Shown here in pieces: positions 42,836-51,322 of a DNA stretch of 64,000 nucleotides (positions are counted from its first letter, which is position 1; every line of letters starts with the position of its first letter). The DNA lies in contig CAWDOP010000022.1 of NCBI GenBank assembly GCA_963804005.1, positions 31,821 to 95,820 of the forward strand, read 5' to 3'. This stretch comes from JAGXRK01 sp963804005. Its GTDB lineage: Bacteria; Bacteroidota; Ignavibacteria; Ignavibacteriales; Ignavibacteriaceae. The notes under the pieces are model-generated. The model did not search any database. It had not been told where the DNA came from and saw only the letters and a list, made by a program, of their open reading frames with translations. Made by a program: the position numbers and the translations under genes.

Positions 42836-44762
42836 TCTTTCAAATTTTCTTTTAGTTTCGACTAATTTAAAATTAGTTGCCGGATATAAGAATTGGATCA
42901 ATTCGATTGAAAATGTTTTAGAACAAATGCAAAATTGTTATGATGACGAAGACGCAAATCATTTGTCCAAATGGCAATATGAAAAAGCAAAGAATGATAT
43001 TCAGAAAATAAATGATTTACTTTCATTATTTAAGAAGAAACAGACAATAAATAGTTTTAAAGAAAATTTGCTTACTCTTTTATCATCATTAAAACTTTCT
43101 GCAAAGCTGATAAATGATAATCCCGATAATATTGAAAAAAATGTAAAATCTATTACTGTATTTGTTGAAACAATAGAAGAGCTGTTTGATCTTCTAGAAG
43201 ATGAATTTGAAAGTTCAAAGACTTTTTCACTTTCATTTTTTCTGCACGAAATAAAAACCGCTTTGTTGTTCAACCGTTACAACATTAAAGAAAGACATGG
43301 CAAAGGAGTTCTTGTTACTTCGGTTGATGAAATACGAGGATTGCGATTTAAGTATTTGTTCCTGGGCGGAATGGTTGATGGTGAATTTCCAACTCGTTAT
43401 CAACCTGCAATCTTCTTTTCGGGCGAACACAGGAAACGAAGAGATGAACGTCGTCATCTTCTTGAAGAAAGATACAGATTCTATCAGGCAATGTGTGTTC
43501 CTGAAAAATGTTTATATGTTACTTATCCTTTAAAAGGGGATAAGAAAGAGTTAACTGAATCGTCTTTTATAACTGATCTGGAAAAACTTTTTTATATTAA
43601 AAATAAATCTGAAAATGATTTTAAAAATTTTATCGGTTCAAAGGAAGAATTATTCAAAGCAGTCGGTAAAAGTGAATTGGAAGATTCTTCAGGATTGTTA
43701 AACTCGTATGAAATTAGTGAAGCAATCAAAATAGATTCGCTTCGCAAGAATGATGCTTTTGCCGAATCGCCTTATACCGGACACATAAATGACAATATCA
43801 GCAATGAAGCAAAAAACAAGTTATTATCATTTAAAGAGAGAGAATTTTCCGCATCGCAGCTTGAAGAATATGCAAAATGTCCATTCCGATATTTTGTTAA
43901 CAGAGTTTTGTCTCTCGAAACGATTGAAGAACCAACTGAGGAAATAGAAGCATTTGAGATAGGAAGTCTAATTCATTCAATATTTTATAAGTTTTATTCC
44001 CAGTTACGTGAAAAAGGAATTAAGCTGAACGGATGTTCAGATAAAGAATTTAAAGATGCAGAAAAATTACTGTTTAAAATTGCTGAAGAAAAAGTGAGCA
44101 AAATTAAATTCGTTTCACCTGCATCTTTTTTTGAAAGAGAAAAAATCTTTGGCATTAATAACAAAAAAGAAAATTCAATATTATTTAATTTTTTGTTAAC
44201 TGAAAGAGAATCGGAAGAAGGATTTATCCCTGAATATTTTGAATATGCTTTCGTAAATATTGCGAATAAAAATCCCCTTTCGAGTATTGAATTCGATGGA
44301 ATAAAACTTCGCGGTAAAGTTGACAGAATCGATCTGAATAAAAATGATAAAACATTTAAAGTTGTTGATTATAAACTAGGTGGAAAGAAACCTTCAAAGG
44401 ACGATCTTTCAAAAGGAATATCATTGCAACTGCCTTTATATATGTATGCTTCAAAAATTTTGATTAAAGCAGAACTCAATGAAGAATATTACCCATTTGC
44501 CGCAGAAATTTATTCATTAAAACTCACTCAAAAAGATTTCGGAAGAAATGTGATAAGCATTTCCTCATCAAGAAAAATGGGCGATGATGAACGAATAGAA
44601 ATGAATGAGAACATTCTCAAAATTGCCTTTGAATCGATTGTCAAATATGTAAATCTAATTGCTGGTGGAGATTTTAGACTCTCGCAGCTTGAAGATCGGG
44701 AAAACAAAGTATGCCGTTTCTGCGATTTCAAATCTGTTTGCAGAATTCAGGAATTATCATGA
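42816..44762 (+). CDS. AddB-like subunit, C-terminal PD-(D/E)XK nuclease part
   Basis: Continuation of the preceding gene in another frame. After helical segments and VTSVDEIRGLRFKYLFLGGMVDGEFPTR (a RecB/AddB helicase-motif signature), the nuclease domain occupies the last third: SASQLEEYAKCPFRYFVNR, then LRGKVDRIDLNKNDKTFKVVDYKLG (D...DYK catalytic set), and a cysteine staple from CPFRYF plus CRFCDFKSVCR for an iron-sulfur cluster, as in AddB. The first codons before YRDVD are not native starts. Same gene as the 41636 entry. Confidence 0.8.
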   Translation: MKYRDVDLSNFLLVSTNLKLVAGYKNWINSIENVLEQMQNCYDDEDANHLSKWQYEKAKNDIQKINDLLSLFKKKQTINSFKENLLTLLSSLKLSAKLINDNPDNIEKNVKSITVFVETIEELFDLLEDEFESSKTFSLSFFLHEIKTALLFNRYNIKERHGKGVLVTSVDEIRGLRFKYLFLGGMVDGEFPTRYQPAIFFSGEHRKRRDERRHLLEERYRFYQAMCVPEKCLYVTYPLKGDKKELTESSFITDLEKLFYIKNKSENDFKNFIGSKEELFKAVGKSELEDSSGLLNSYEISEAIKIDSLRKNDAFAESPYTGHINDNISNEAKNKLLSFKEREFSASQLEEYAKCPFRYFVNRVLSLETIEEPTEEIEAFEIGSLIHSIFYKFYSQLREKGIKLNGCSDKEFKDAEKLLFKIAEEKVSKIKFVSPASFFEREKIFGINNKKENSILFNFLLTERESEEGFIPEYFEYAFVNIANKNPLSSIEFDGIKLRGKVDRIDLNKNDKTFKVVDYKLGGKKPSKDDLSKGISLQLPLYMYASKILIKAELNEEYYPFAAEIYSLKLTQKDFGRNVISISSSRKMGDDERIEMNENILKIAFESIVKYVNLIAGGDFRLSQLEDRENKVCRFCDFKSVCRIQELS

Positions 44763-44844
44763 TGTAAAAAAAGTATGAATTAATTCATTGATTATACATA
44801 ATTTCATTTTAATCTTAATCTAAGAAAACTAATTCGGTATAAGT

Positions 44845-46095
44845 ATGTTTAGAAAATTGTTCGTTTTCGTTTTTGTATTGTCTGTTATAAATATTTCCTC
44901 CCAGGATGGTGCTGATCTATGCAGTCAATCTAAGATTAAAAGATTTTTACGGTTGCAGAAAATCAGTGAAATAAATTATCCGGGCGATTCTAAAATTGAT
45001 GTTACTTATTATAAACTTGATCTAAAAATAACCTACTCACCAAATTATTTGTCCGGTAACGTAACGGTAAATGCAAAAGTAGATTCATCTTCCATTAACA
45101 CAGTCTATCTTGATTTAACGACGGTACTCACAGTTGATTCAGTTTTATTATTCGGATCATCAAGAACTTATACACACGATGATAATAAAATAACAATCAC
45201 ACTTGATAGAAATTATTCTCTGGGAGAAGAACTTTCATTTCAGATATCTTACCAAGGCGTTCCGCCAACAACAGGATTTGGCAGTTTTACTTTTGATCAG
45301 CATAACGGGCAGCCTATTATCTGTTCGTTAAGCGAACCTTACGGTGCAAAAGATTGGTGGCCCTGTAAAGATACACCTGCGGATAAAGCAGACTCTGCTG
45401 ATATTTGGATTACCGTTGTTACAAGTTTAATTCCCGTTTCTAATGGAAAATTAATTGAAATTGTTAATAACGGTGATGGAACTCATACATACAAATGGAA
45501 GAGCAGTTATCCGATTGCGCAATATCTTATCTCACTTGCAATTTCAAATTATGTCGAATATGTAAACTACTATGTCTATTCACCGACTGATTCAATGCCA
45601 ATAACAAATTATATTTACCCGGAATCTTATACTACAGCCAAACCGCAAGTTGATAAAACTCCACTTATGATTTCAATTTTTGCTGAACATTATGGTGAAT
45701 ATCCATTCCTTGATGAAAAATACGGACATGCACAATTTAGCTGGGGCGGAGGAATGGAACATCAAACGATTTCTTCAATGGGGGCATGGTATGATGGATT
45801 AATTGCTCACGAGCTTGCTCATATGTGGTATGGTGATTTAATTACTTGTAAAGACTGGCATCACATCTGGCTTAATGAAGGCTTCGCGACTTATTCCCAA
45901 GCCTTATATCTCGAAGCTACTCAAGGAACCGCCGCATATAATACTGAAATTAACTTAAGAATGAATAGTGCCAAAACTGCAACAGGTTCAATCTACATTG
46001 AGGATATTACAGATTTCCGGGAAATTTTCAACTATGCTCGTTCTTATGCAAAGGGAGCAGTTGTTCTTACATATGTTGAGGGGAATTGTTGGTGA
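44845..46095 (+). CDS. M1-family metallopeptidase, N-terminal and catalytic part (frameshifted)
   Basis: 416 codons. Signal peptide then the aminopeptidase-N-like beta domain. Catalytic elements: GGMEHQT (GxMEN variant) at 302-308, HELAHMWYGD with zinc histidines 322 and 326, third ligand E345 in WLNEGFATY. The frame ends abruptly at TYVEGNCW; dropping one base near 46075 gives LRGIVGDELF, the expected continuation. Secreted by the type IX system, as the C-terminal part shows. Removes N-terminal residues from peptides. Confidence 0.82.
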   Translation: MFRKLFVFVFVLSVINISSQDGADLCSQSKIKRFLRLQKISEINYPGDSKIDVTYYKLDLKITYSPNYLSGNVTVNAKVDSSSINTVYLDLTTVLTVDSVLLFGSSRTYTHDDNKITITLDRNYSLGEELSFQISYQGVPPTTGFGSFTFDQHNGQPIICSLSEPYGAKDWWPCKDTPADKADSADIWITVVTSLIPVSNGKLIEIVNNGDGTHTYKWKSSYPIAQYLISLAISNYVEYVNYYVYSPTDSMPITNYIYPESYTTAKPQVDKTPLMISIFAEHYGEYPFLDEKYGHAQFSWGGGMEHQTISSMGAWYDGLIAHELAHMWYGDLITCKDWHHIWLNEGFATYSQALYLEATQGTAAYNTEINLRMNSAKTATGSIYIEDITDFREIFNYARSYAKGAVVLTYVEGNCW

Positions 46096-46830
46096 TGAAC
46101 TTTTTATAACATATTGAAAACATATTCATACTCATCCTTCGGTTGCTTATGGTGTCGCGGTTACTGAAGATTTTCAGGCAATTGCAGAAAGTATTTACGG
46201 TTCATCTTTAGATTATTTTTTTCAGGAATGGATTTACGGCGAAAACTATCCGCAATACACTATAATTTGGAATAAATATGATTTGGGATCAAATCTGTGG
46301 AATCTTTCGTTAAGAATAGATCAACAAGCGAATACAAATCCATCATTCTTTACAATGCCGGTTCAGATAAAAATAAATCGTGCGGTTGGTGATACACTAG
46401 TAACTGTTTTTAACAATGAACAAAATCAGAATTTTGATGTAACAATTGAAGGAGAACCATTATCAATCAGCTTCGATCCGAATAATAAAATATTAAAAAC
46501 TGTTTTAGCAATATGTACACCGGAGTTGAAGGAGACATCAATCTTAATAATTTTTCACTGGAACAGAATTATCCAAATCCGTTTAATCCCACAACTAAAA
46601 TAAGATATACCATTCCTTTAGTAGAGATGGTACCTTTAAAGTCTTCAAAAGTAACCTTAAATGTTTACGATATATTGGGCAACGAAGTTGCAACTTTAGT
46701 TAATGAGGAAAAACTACCAGGTATTTACGAAGTTGAGTTTAATGTCGAAAGACTTGGTTCAGGAGTTTATTTCTACATATTACGTGCTGGGAATTATACG
46801 TCAACTAAGAAGATGGTATTAATCAAGTAA
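46096..46830 (+). pseudogene. Out-of-frame remainder of the M1 peptidase with T9SS sorting domain
   Basis: Pieces in different frames follow on: LRGIVGDELF, then HPSVAYGVAVTEDFQAIAES with LDYFFQEWIYGENYPQYTI (end of an M1 peptidase), then NLWNLSLRIDQQ, and finally FSLEQNYPNPFNPTTKIRY with VYDILGNEVATLVNEEK, SGVYFYILRAG and KKMVLIK (type A sorting domain). At least three frameshifts separate them from each other and from the catalytic part. Either decay or sequence error. Confidence 0.75.
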
Positions 46831-46872
46831 TTCAACTGCTTGACATACAGGCATCTTATTTTTATTTTTGCG

Positions 46873-46912
46873 TTGCCACTGTCCTCAATTGAGGGACGGT
46901 GGCAATTTTTTT
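46873..46912 (+). terminator. Intrinsic terminator after the M1 peptidase gene
   Basis: TTGCCACTGTCCTCA pairs with TGAGGGACGGTGGCAA, followed by eight T; the stem is 14-15 bp. Confidence 0.9.
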
Positions 46913-46943
46913 TAAATCATTCAACAACAAACAGAGTTTTGTT

Positions 46944-47420
46944 ATGTCCGGTAAAAATTTCGTCTATTTAACAAGAGAACGATTGATAGAACTTGAAAAA
47001 GAGCTTAAGGTTATGAAAATCAGCGGCAGAAAAGAAATGGCTTCAAAAATTGCAGAAGCCCGTTCTCACGGCGATCTTTCTGAAAACGCCGAATATGATG
47101 CAGCCAAAGAAGAACAAGTGCTTTTTGAAATGCGCATTGCAAAGCTTGAAGATATTCTTTCACGTGCTCAGATAATTGACACCTCAAAAATGCCGGAAGA
47201 TGAAGCTCATATTTTATCTAAAGTCAAAATCAAAAACATAAAAACAAAAAAGGTTGTTGAGTATTTGCTTGTTTCGCCTGAAGAAGCTGATTTTCAGGCT
47301 GGAAAAGTTTCTGTAACTTCTCCGGTTGGACAAGGCTTACTTGGTGCTAAAGCAGGACAAACCGTGGAAGTCAAAGCTCCTGCAGGTTTATTAAAATTTG
47401 AAATTTTAGAGATTAATTAA
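46944..47420 (+). CDS. greA: Transcription elongation factor GreA
   Basis: 158 residues from ATG at 46944; the upstream extension of the frame overlaps the terminator. The N-terminal coiled coil with catalytic acidic tip (EARSHGDLSENAEYDAAKEEQ) and C-terminal FKBP-like globule (VSPEEADFQAGKVSVTSPVGQGLLGAKAGQ) are typical. It rescues backtracked RNA polymerase. Followed by ribD after 12 nt. Confidence 0.95.
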   Translation: MSGKNFVYLTRERLIELEKELKVMKISGRKEMASKIAEARSHGDLSENAEYDAAKEEQVLFEMRIAKLEDILSRAQIIDTSKMPEDEAHILSKVKIKNIKTKKVVEYLLVSPEEADFQAGKVSVTSPVGQGLLGAKAGQTVEVKAPAGLLKFEILEIN

Positions 47421-47432
47421 AAGAATTCATTT

Positions 47433-48521
47433 GTGGCTGATGAATCTTACATACAGCTTACTTTAGAAATAGCAAAAAGAGGAATCGGAAAAGTCAGTCC
47501 TAATCCTCTTGTTGGTTGTGTTATTACCAAAAACGATAAAATTATCGGAGCAGGTTTTCACACAAAGTATGGTGATGATCACGCAGAAATAAATGCTATC
47601 AATTCATCAACCGAAAAACTTGAAGGTTCAACTTTTTATGTAAACCTTGAGCCGTGCAGTCATTATGGACAAACCCCGCCTTGTGTTGATAGAATAATTC
47701 AGGAAAAAATTAAACGAGTTGTAATTGGAACACTAGATGTAAATCCTTTAGTCAGCGGTAAGGGTGTTAGAAAATTAAAAGATGCGGGAATAGAAGTCAA
47801 AGTTGGTGTACTCGAAAAAGAATGTGAAGAACTGAATAAATTCTTTTTTAAGTTTATAAATAAAAAACTTCCTTATGTTACTCTTAAAGCTGCAATTACT
47901 CTCGATGGAAAAATTGCTGATGTAAATTCCCAATCCGAATGGATATCTTCGCTTGAATCCAGAAGATATGTTCATAGTTTAAGAAATAAGTATGATGCAG
48001 TTTTAATTGGTTCGAATACTGCAATGATTGATGATCCCCAGCTCACTGTCCGCCACGTTGAGGGACGAAATCCCTGGCGTATCATTCTTGATTCAAAATT
48101 AGAACTGCCGACTGATCTGAAAATCTTCCAAAAGAATAATGATAAAAGAACAATTCTGGTTATTTCTGATACAGCTACTAGAAAAAAAAGAAAAATCAAT
48201 ACACTGGAAAAACTCAGTGTTAAAATTTTGATCATAAAAAAAAGTCATAATCAAGAGATTCATTTAAGATCTCTTTTATCAAAATTAGTAAAACTCAACA
48301 TAACATCTGTGCTTGTTGAAGGCGGAAGTAAAATTTTTACGTCTTTTATAAAGCAGAAATTAGTTGATGATATGATTTTGTTTATTAGTCCCAAGATTTT
48401 TGGAGCAGGTGTTCCCGTTGTTAATAATCTTGGAACTGAGAATGTTAAAAAATCTCTCAATCTAAAATTGAAGAGTTGTGAAGTTATAGGTGAGGATATT
48501 GTAGCGGAGTATTTACCATAG
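47433..48521 (+). CDS. ribD: Bifunctional riboflavin deaminase/reductase RibD
   Basis: 362 residues. The start is GTG at 47433 without a strong ribosome site, 12 nt after greA. Deaminase domain residues 1-145 has zinc motif HAEINAI and EPCSHYGQTPPC; SPNPLVGCVI is typical. The reductase domain (150-362) includes LKAAITLDGKIAD, GSNTAMIDDPQLTVR and VEGGSKIFTSFI. Catalyses two steps of riboflavin synthesis. ribE follows 257 nt downstream, beyond a repeat. Confidence 0.94.
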   Translation: MADESYIQLTLEIAKRGIGKVSPNPLVGCVITKNDKIIGAGFHTKYGDDHAEINAINSSTEKLEGSTFYVNLEPCSHYGQTPPCVDRIIQEKIKRVVIGTLDVNPLVSGKGVRKLKDAGIEVKVGVLEKECEELNKFFFKFINKKLPYVTLKAAITLDGKIADVNSQSEWISSLESRRYVHSLRNKYDAVLIGSNTAMIDDPQLTVRHVEGRNPWRIILDSKLELPTDLKIFQKNNDKRTILVISDTATRKKRKINTLEKLSVKILIIKKSHNQEIHLRSLLSKLVKLNITSVLVEGGSKIFTSFIKQKLVDDMILFISPKIFGAGVPVVNNLGTENVKKSLNLKLKSCEVIGEDIVAEYLP

Positions 48522-48597
48522 CATTTGTTTAATCAATTTTTATTGAATCAAAATGTTTAATTAGAGTTGAGGCTGTTTCAAAAGTTCCAATTTTCAT

Positions 48598-48664
48598 GTC
48601 ATTCCCGCGTAGGCGGGAATCTAAACCTATAAACAAAATAGATTCCCACTTTTGTGGGAATGAC
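48598..48664. repeat. 67-bp palindromic element with GTCATTCCC/GGGAATGAC ends
   Basis: The ends are inverted (GTCATTCCCGCGTAGG and GTGGGAATGAC) and each half also forms a small hairpin (CCCGCGTAGGCGGG; CCCACTTTTGTGGG). The GTCATTCCCGC...GGGAATGAC design is a widely dispersed REP/MITE-like family. It splits ribD from ribE. Confidence 0.75.
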
Positions 48665-48778
48665 AAACAGGTAAAACTCACTTTTAAGATAGTCTCGGCT
48701 CATTAATTTACAATAAGTCTATGCTGTATCATGTAGTTTTGTAACATAATTATTTTTAGTTATTAATTCGGAGATAAA

Positions 48779-49396
48779 ATGTTTACAGGTTTAGTTGAAG
48801 AAAAAGGAACTCTTTCAGAAAAGCTTCCAACCGGAGATGGATTTCAATTTACGATCAAAGCAAAAAAAATAATGAACGATCTGGAAATCGGAAGTAGTAT
48901 TGCCGTAAACGGATGTTGTCTTACAGTTGTTAAGAAAACTGAGGATTCATTTTCTGTGGATACAATTGAAGAAACATTAAAAAAAACTAATCTTGGCGTT
49001 CTTAAACAAGGCGAGAAAGTAAATCTTGAAAGACCTTTGCGTGCTGATGAAAGACTTGGCGGACATTTTGTTCTTGGGCATATTGATACTATCGGAAGAG
49101 TTGAAGATGTAAAGGAATTATCAAACAGCCATTGGGTTACGATTTCATTTAAAGAAGAATTCAAACATTATCTAATTTATGTAGGATCAATTGCAATTGA
49201 TGGTGTTAGTATGACTGTTGCCGAATTAAAAGATAATACCTTTTCAGTTGGAATTATTCCGCATACCTGGAAGGAAACAATTTTTGCTGATAAGAAAATC
49301 GGAGATACTGTGAACTTAGAGTTTGATGTTCTTGGCAAATACGTCGAACGAATTATGGAAGGAAAAGATCCTTCTGAATTTCAAATGAAAAAATAA
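48779..49396 (+). CDS. ribE: Riboflavin synthase alpha chain
   Basis: 205 residues, two lumazine-binding repeats. MFTGLVEEKG opens repeat one, with VNGCCLTV and the ERPLRADERLGGHFVLGH link; repeat two has VGSIAIDGVSMTVAEL. Converts two lumazines into riboflavin and a pyrimidine. AT-rich ribosome site TCGGAGATAAA. tilS starts 4 nt after its stop. Confidence 0.95.
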   Translation: MFTGLVEEKGTLSEKLPTGDGFQFTIKAKKIMNDLEIGSSIAVNGCCLTVVKKTEDSFSVDTIEETLKKTNLGVLKQGEKVNLERPLRADERLGGHFVLGHIDTIGRVEDVKELSNSHWVTISFKEEFKHYLIYVGSIAIDGVSMTVAELKDNTFSVGIIPHTWKETIFADKKIGDTVNLEFDVLGKYVERIMEGKDPSEFQMKK

Positions 49397-49400
49397 TCAA

Positions 49401-50780
49401 GTGAAAAAAACAGAAGAAAAAGTAATTAAGTTTATCGCATCATCTTCTTTGATTGAAAAAGGTGATAAAATTCTTGTTGCACTCAGCGGCGGGCCTGATT
49501 CTGTTTTTCTTCTTCATTTTCTTAGTAAGTATCATAGGAAATATAAAATTGAACTGGGTGCATTTCATCTTAATCATAAGCTCAGAGGAAATGCTGCTGA
49601 TCAGGATGAAAAGTTTTGCAGTAAATTCTGTGATAAATTAAAGATCAAATATTTTTCTTCCGTTAAGAATGTTCAGACATTTGCAAAAAAGAATAAGATT
49701 TCTGTTGAAGAAGCAGGAAGAATTATTCGTTATAAATTGCTGAAAGAAATTTCAGTTAAACATAATTATTCAAAAATTACCACTGCTCATATTCAGGATG
49801 ACAATACTGAAACTATTTTTTTGAATCTTATAAAAGGTAGCGGAATAACTGGGATGAGTGGAATTCCTGCACAAAGGGAAAACATTATACGTCCTGTTTT
49901 ATGTTTAAGTAAAGATGAAATTTTAGATTATCTTCATCTTCACGGAATTGCTTATCGGATTGATGAATCAAATTTATCAGAAGATTATGAAAGAAATTAT
50001 TTGAGAAAGCAAATAATTCCTTTTATTAAAGAAAGATTAAATCCTTCTTTGAATGAAACAATATTTAATTCTTCACTTGTTTTTCAATCAGTAAAAGATT
50101 TTCTAGATAAAAAAGTAAGTGAATTTCTGAATCAAGTTATTGCTTCAGATGATAAAAGTTTAACGATTAATATTAATTCTTTTCCCGGTATTCATAGATC
50201 AATAGTTACAGAATCTATTAGAGAAGCTGTCCGAAATAAATGGGAAGTAAGTCTTAACTATAGTGATGTAAAACGAATTCTGGAACTGGCAAATAAACAA
50301 TCCGGAGTAGCGATAGAACTTTCTGGAAATCTTATTGCGTTAAAAGACAGAGAAAAACTGGTCATCAAAAAAAAATCTTCTGTAATTACTTCTAAAAAGA
50401 TTTTTATTAAAGTTGGTGAATCACTTAAAACAAATAAAGAAGTTATTTCAATTAAAGAGTTCGATAAAAATAAAATTAAGTATAGTGAAGATTCGAATAT
50501 TGAATATGTTTCCGGAGATAGTATTTCGAAGAAACTATTAGTCAGAAAATGGCAGAATGGCGATAAATTTATTCCGCTTGGAATGGAGGGTGAAAAAAAA
50601 GTATCTGATTTTCTTATTGATATAAAAATGAACAGATTAGATAAGCAAAATCAATTTGTTCTTATTGATGGCGATCAGATAATTTGGTTAATAGGAAAAA
50701 GAATAGATCACCGATTCAGGATAACAAACAAAACAAAGAAAGTTTTACAATTATGTTGGAAGCCGGACAAAACATTATAG
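49401..50780 (+). CDS. tilS: tRNA(Ile)-lysidine synthetase TilS
   Basis: 459 residues, GTG start at 49401. PP-loop ATPase motif ALSGGPDSVFLLHFL, GAFHLNHKLRGNAADQD, AHIQDDNTETIFLNLIKGSGITGMSGI and the later C-terminal substrate-binding domain (VRKWQNGDKFIPLGMEGEKKVSDFLID). Modifies the CAU anticodon of tRNA-Ile2. Its end overlaps the hpt start by 28 nt. Confidence 0.95.
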   Translation: MKKTEEKVIKFIASSSLIEKGDKILVALSGGPDSVFLLHFLSKYHRKYKIELGAFHLNHKLRGNAADQDEKFCSKFCDKLKIKYFSSVKNVQTFAKKNKISVEEAGRIIRYKLLKEISVKHNYSKITTAHIQDDNTETIFLNLIKGSGITGMSGIPAQRENIIRPVLCLSKDEILDYLHLHGIAYRIDESNLSEDYERNYLRKQIIPFIKERLNPSLNETIFNSSLVFQSVKDFLDKKVSEFLNQVIASDDKSLTININSFPGIHRSIVTESIREAVRNKWEVSLNYSDVKRILELANKQSGVAIELSGNLIALKDREKLVIKKKSSVITSKKIFIKVGESLKTNKEVISIKEFDKNKIKYSEDSNIEYVSGDSISKKLLVRKWQNGDKFIPLGMEGEKKVSDFLIDIKMNRLDKQNQFVLIDGDQIIWLIGKRIDHRFRITNKTKKVLQLCWKPDKTL

Positions 50781-51304
50781 TTAACAACGATAAATTTGAT
50801 ATTCTGCTTACTGAAAAACAAATTCAAAAGCGTATCTCAGAATTGGGTGAGCAGATCTCAAAAGATTATACAGATAAAGTCCCTGTATTTATTGGCGTAT
50901 TAAACGGTGCATTTATTTTTATGTCTGACTTGTTAAAAAATATCAATATTAATTGTGAGGTTGATTTTTTTAAATTATCAAGCTATGGAGATGCAAAAAT
51001 ATCATCAGGTAAAGTTAAACTTCTAAAAGAGCTTAATTGCGATGTGAACGACAGAGATATAATAATTGTTGAAGACATTGTAGATACAGGACTTTCAATA
51101 AAATATATTGAGGATTTATTCAAAGAGCATAAACCTGCCAGCATGAGGGTTGTATCACTGCTAATGAAGCCTGAAAGCCTTAAATATAAAGTAAAAATTG
51201 ATTATATTGGTTTTAATATTCCAAGTAAATTTGTAATTGGTTATGGATTAGATTATGAACAAAAGTTTCGTAATCTGAAATCAATTTTTGTATTAAGTGA
51301 ATGA
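50753..51304 (+). CDS. hpt: Hypoxanthine phosphoribosyltransferase
   Basis: 183 residues from ATG at 50753, inside the end of tilS; an earlier ATG in this frame (50684) would extend far into tilS and is unlikely. PRPP motif IIIVEDIVDTGLSIKYI, KLSSYGDAKISSGKVKLL and the final IDYIGFNIPSKFVIGYGLDYEQKFRNLKSIF are diagnostic. Purine salvage: hypoxanthine or guanine plus PRPP to IMP or GMP. Forms the usual tilS-hpt-ftsH group. Confidence 0.94.
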   Translation: MLEAGQNIIVNNDKFDILLTEKQIQKRISELGEQISKDYTDKVPVFIGVLNGAFIFMSDLLKNININCEVDFFKLSSYGDAKISSGKVKLLKELNCDVNDRDIIIVEDIVDTGLSIKYIEDLFKEHKPASMRVVSLLMKPESLKYKVKIDYIGFNIPSKFVIGYGLDYEQKFRNLKSIFVLSE

Positions 51305-51322
51305 CGGAGATTTTCAAATAAT

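Noticed and set aside
48521..48778. FMN riboswitch before ribE
   Set aside because: The conserved AGGGGC/GGATGAGAGAAGG-type elements are absent; the only structure is the GTCATTCCC palindrome.
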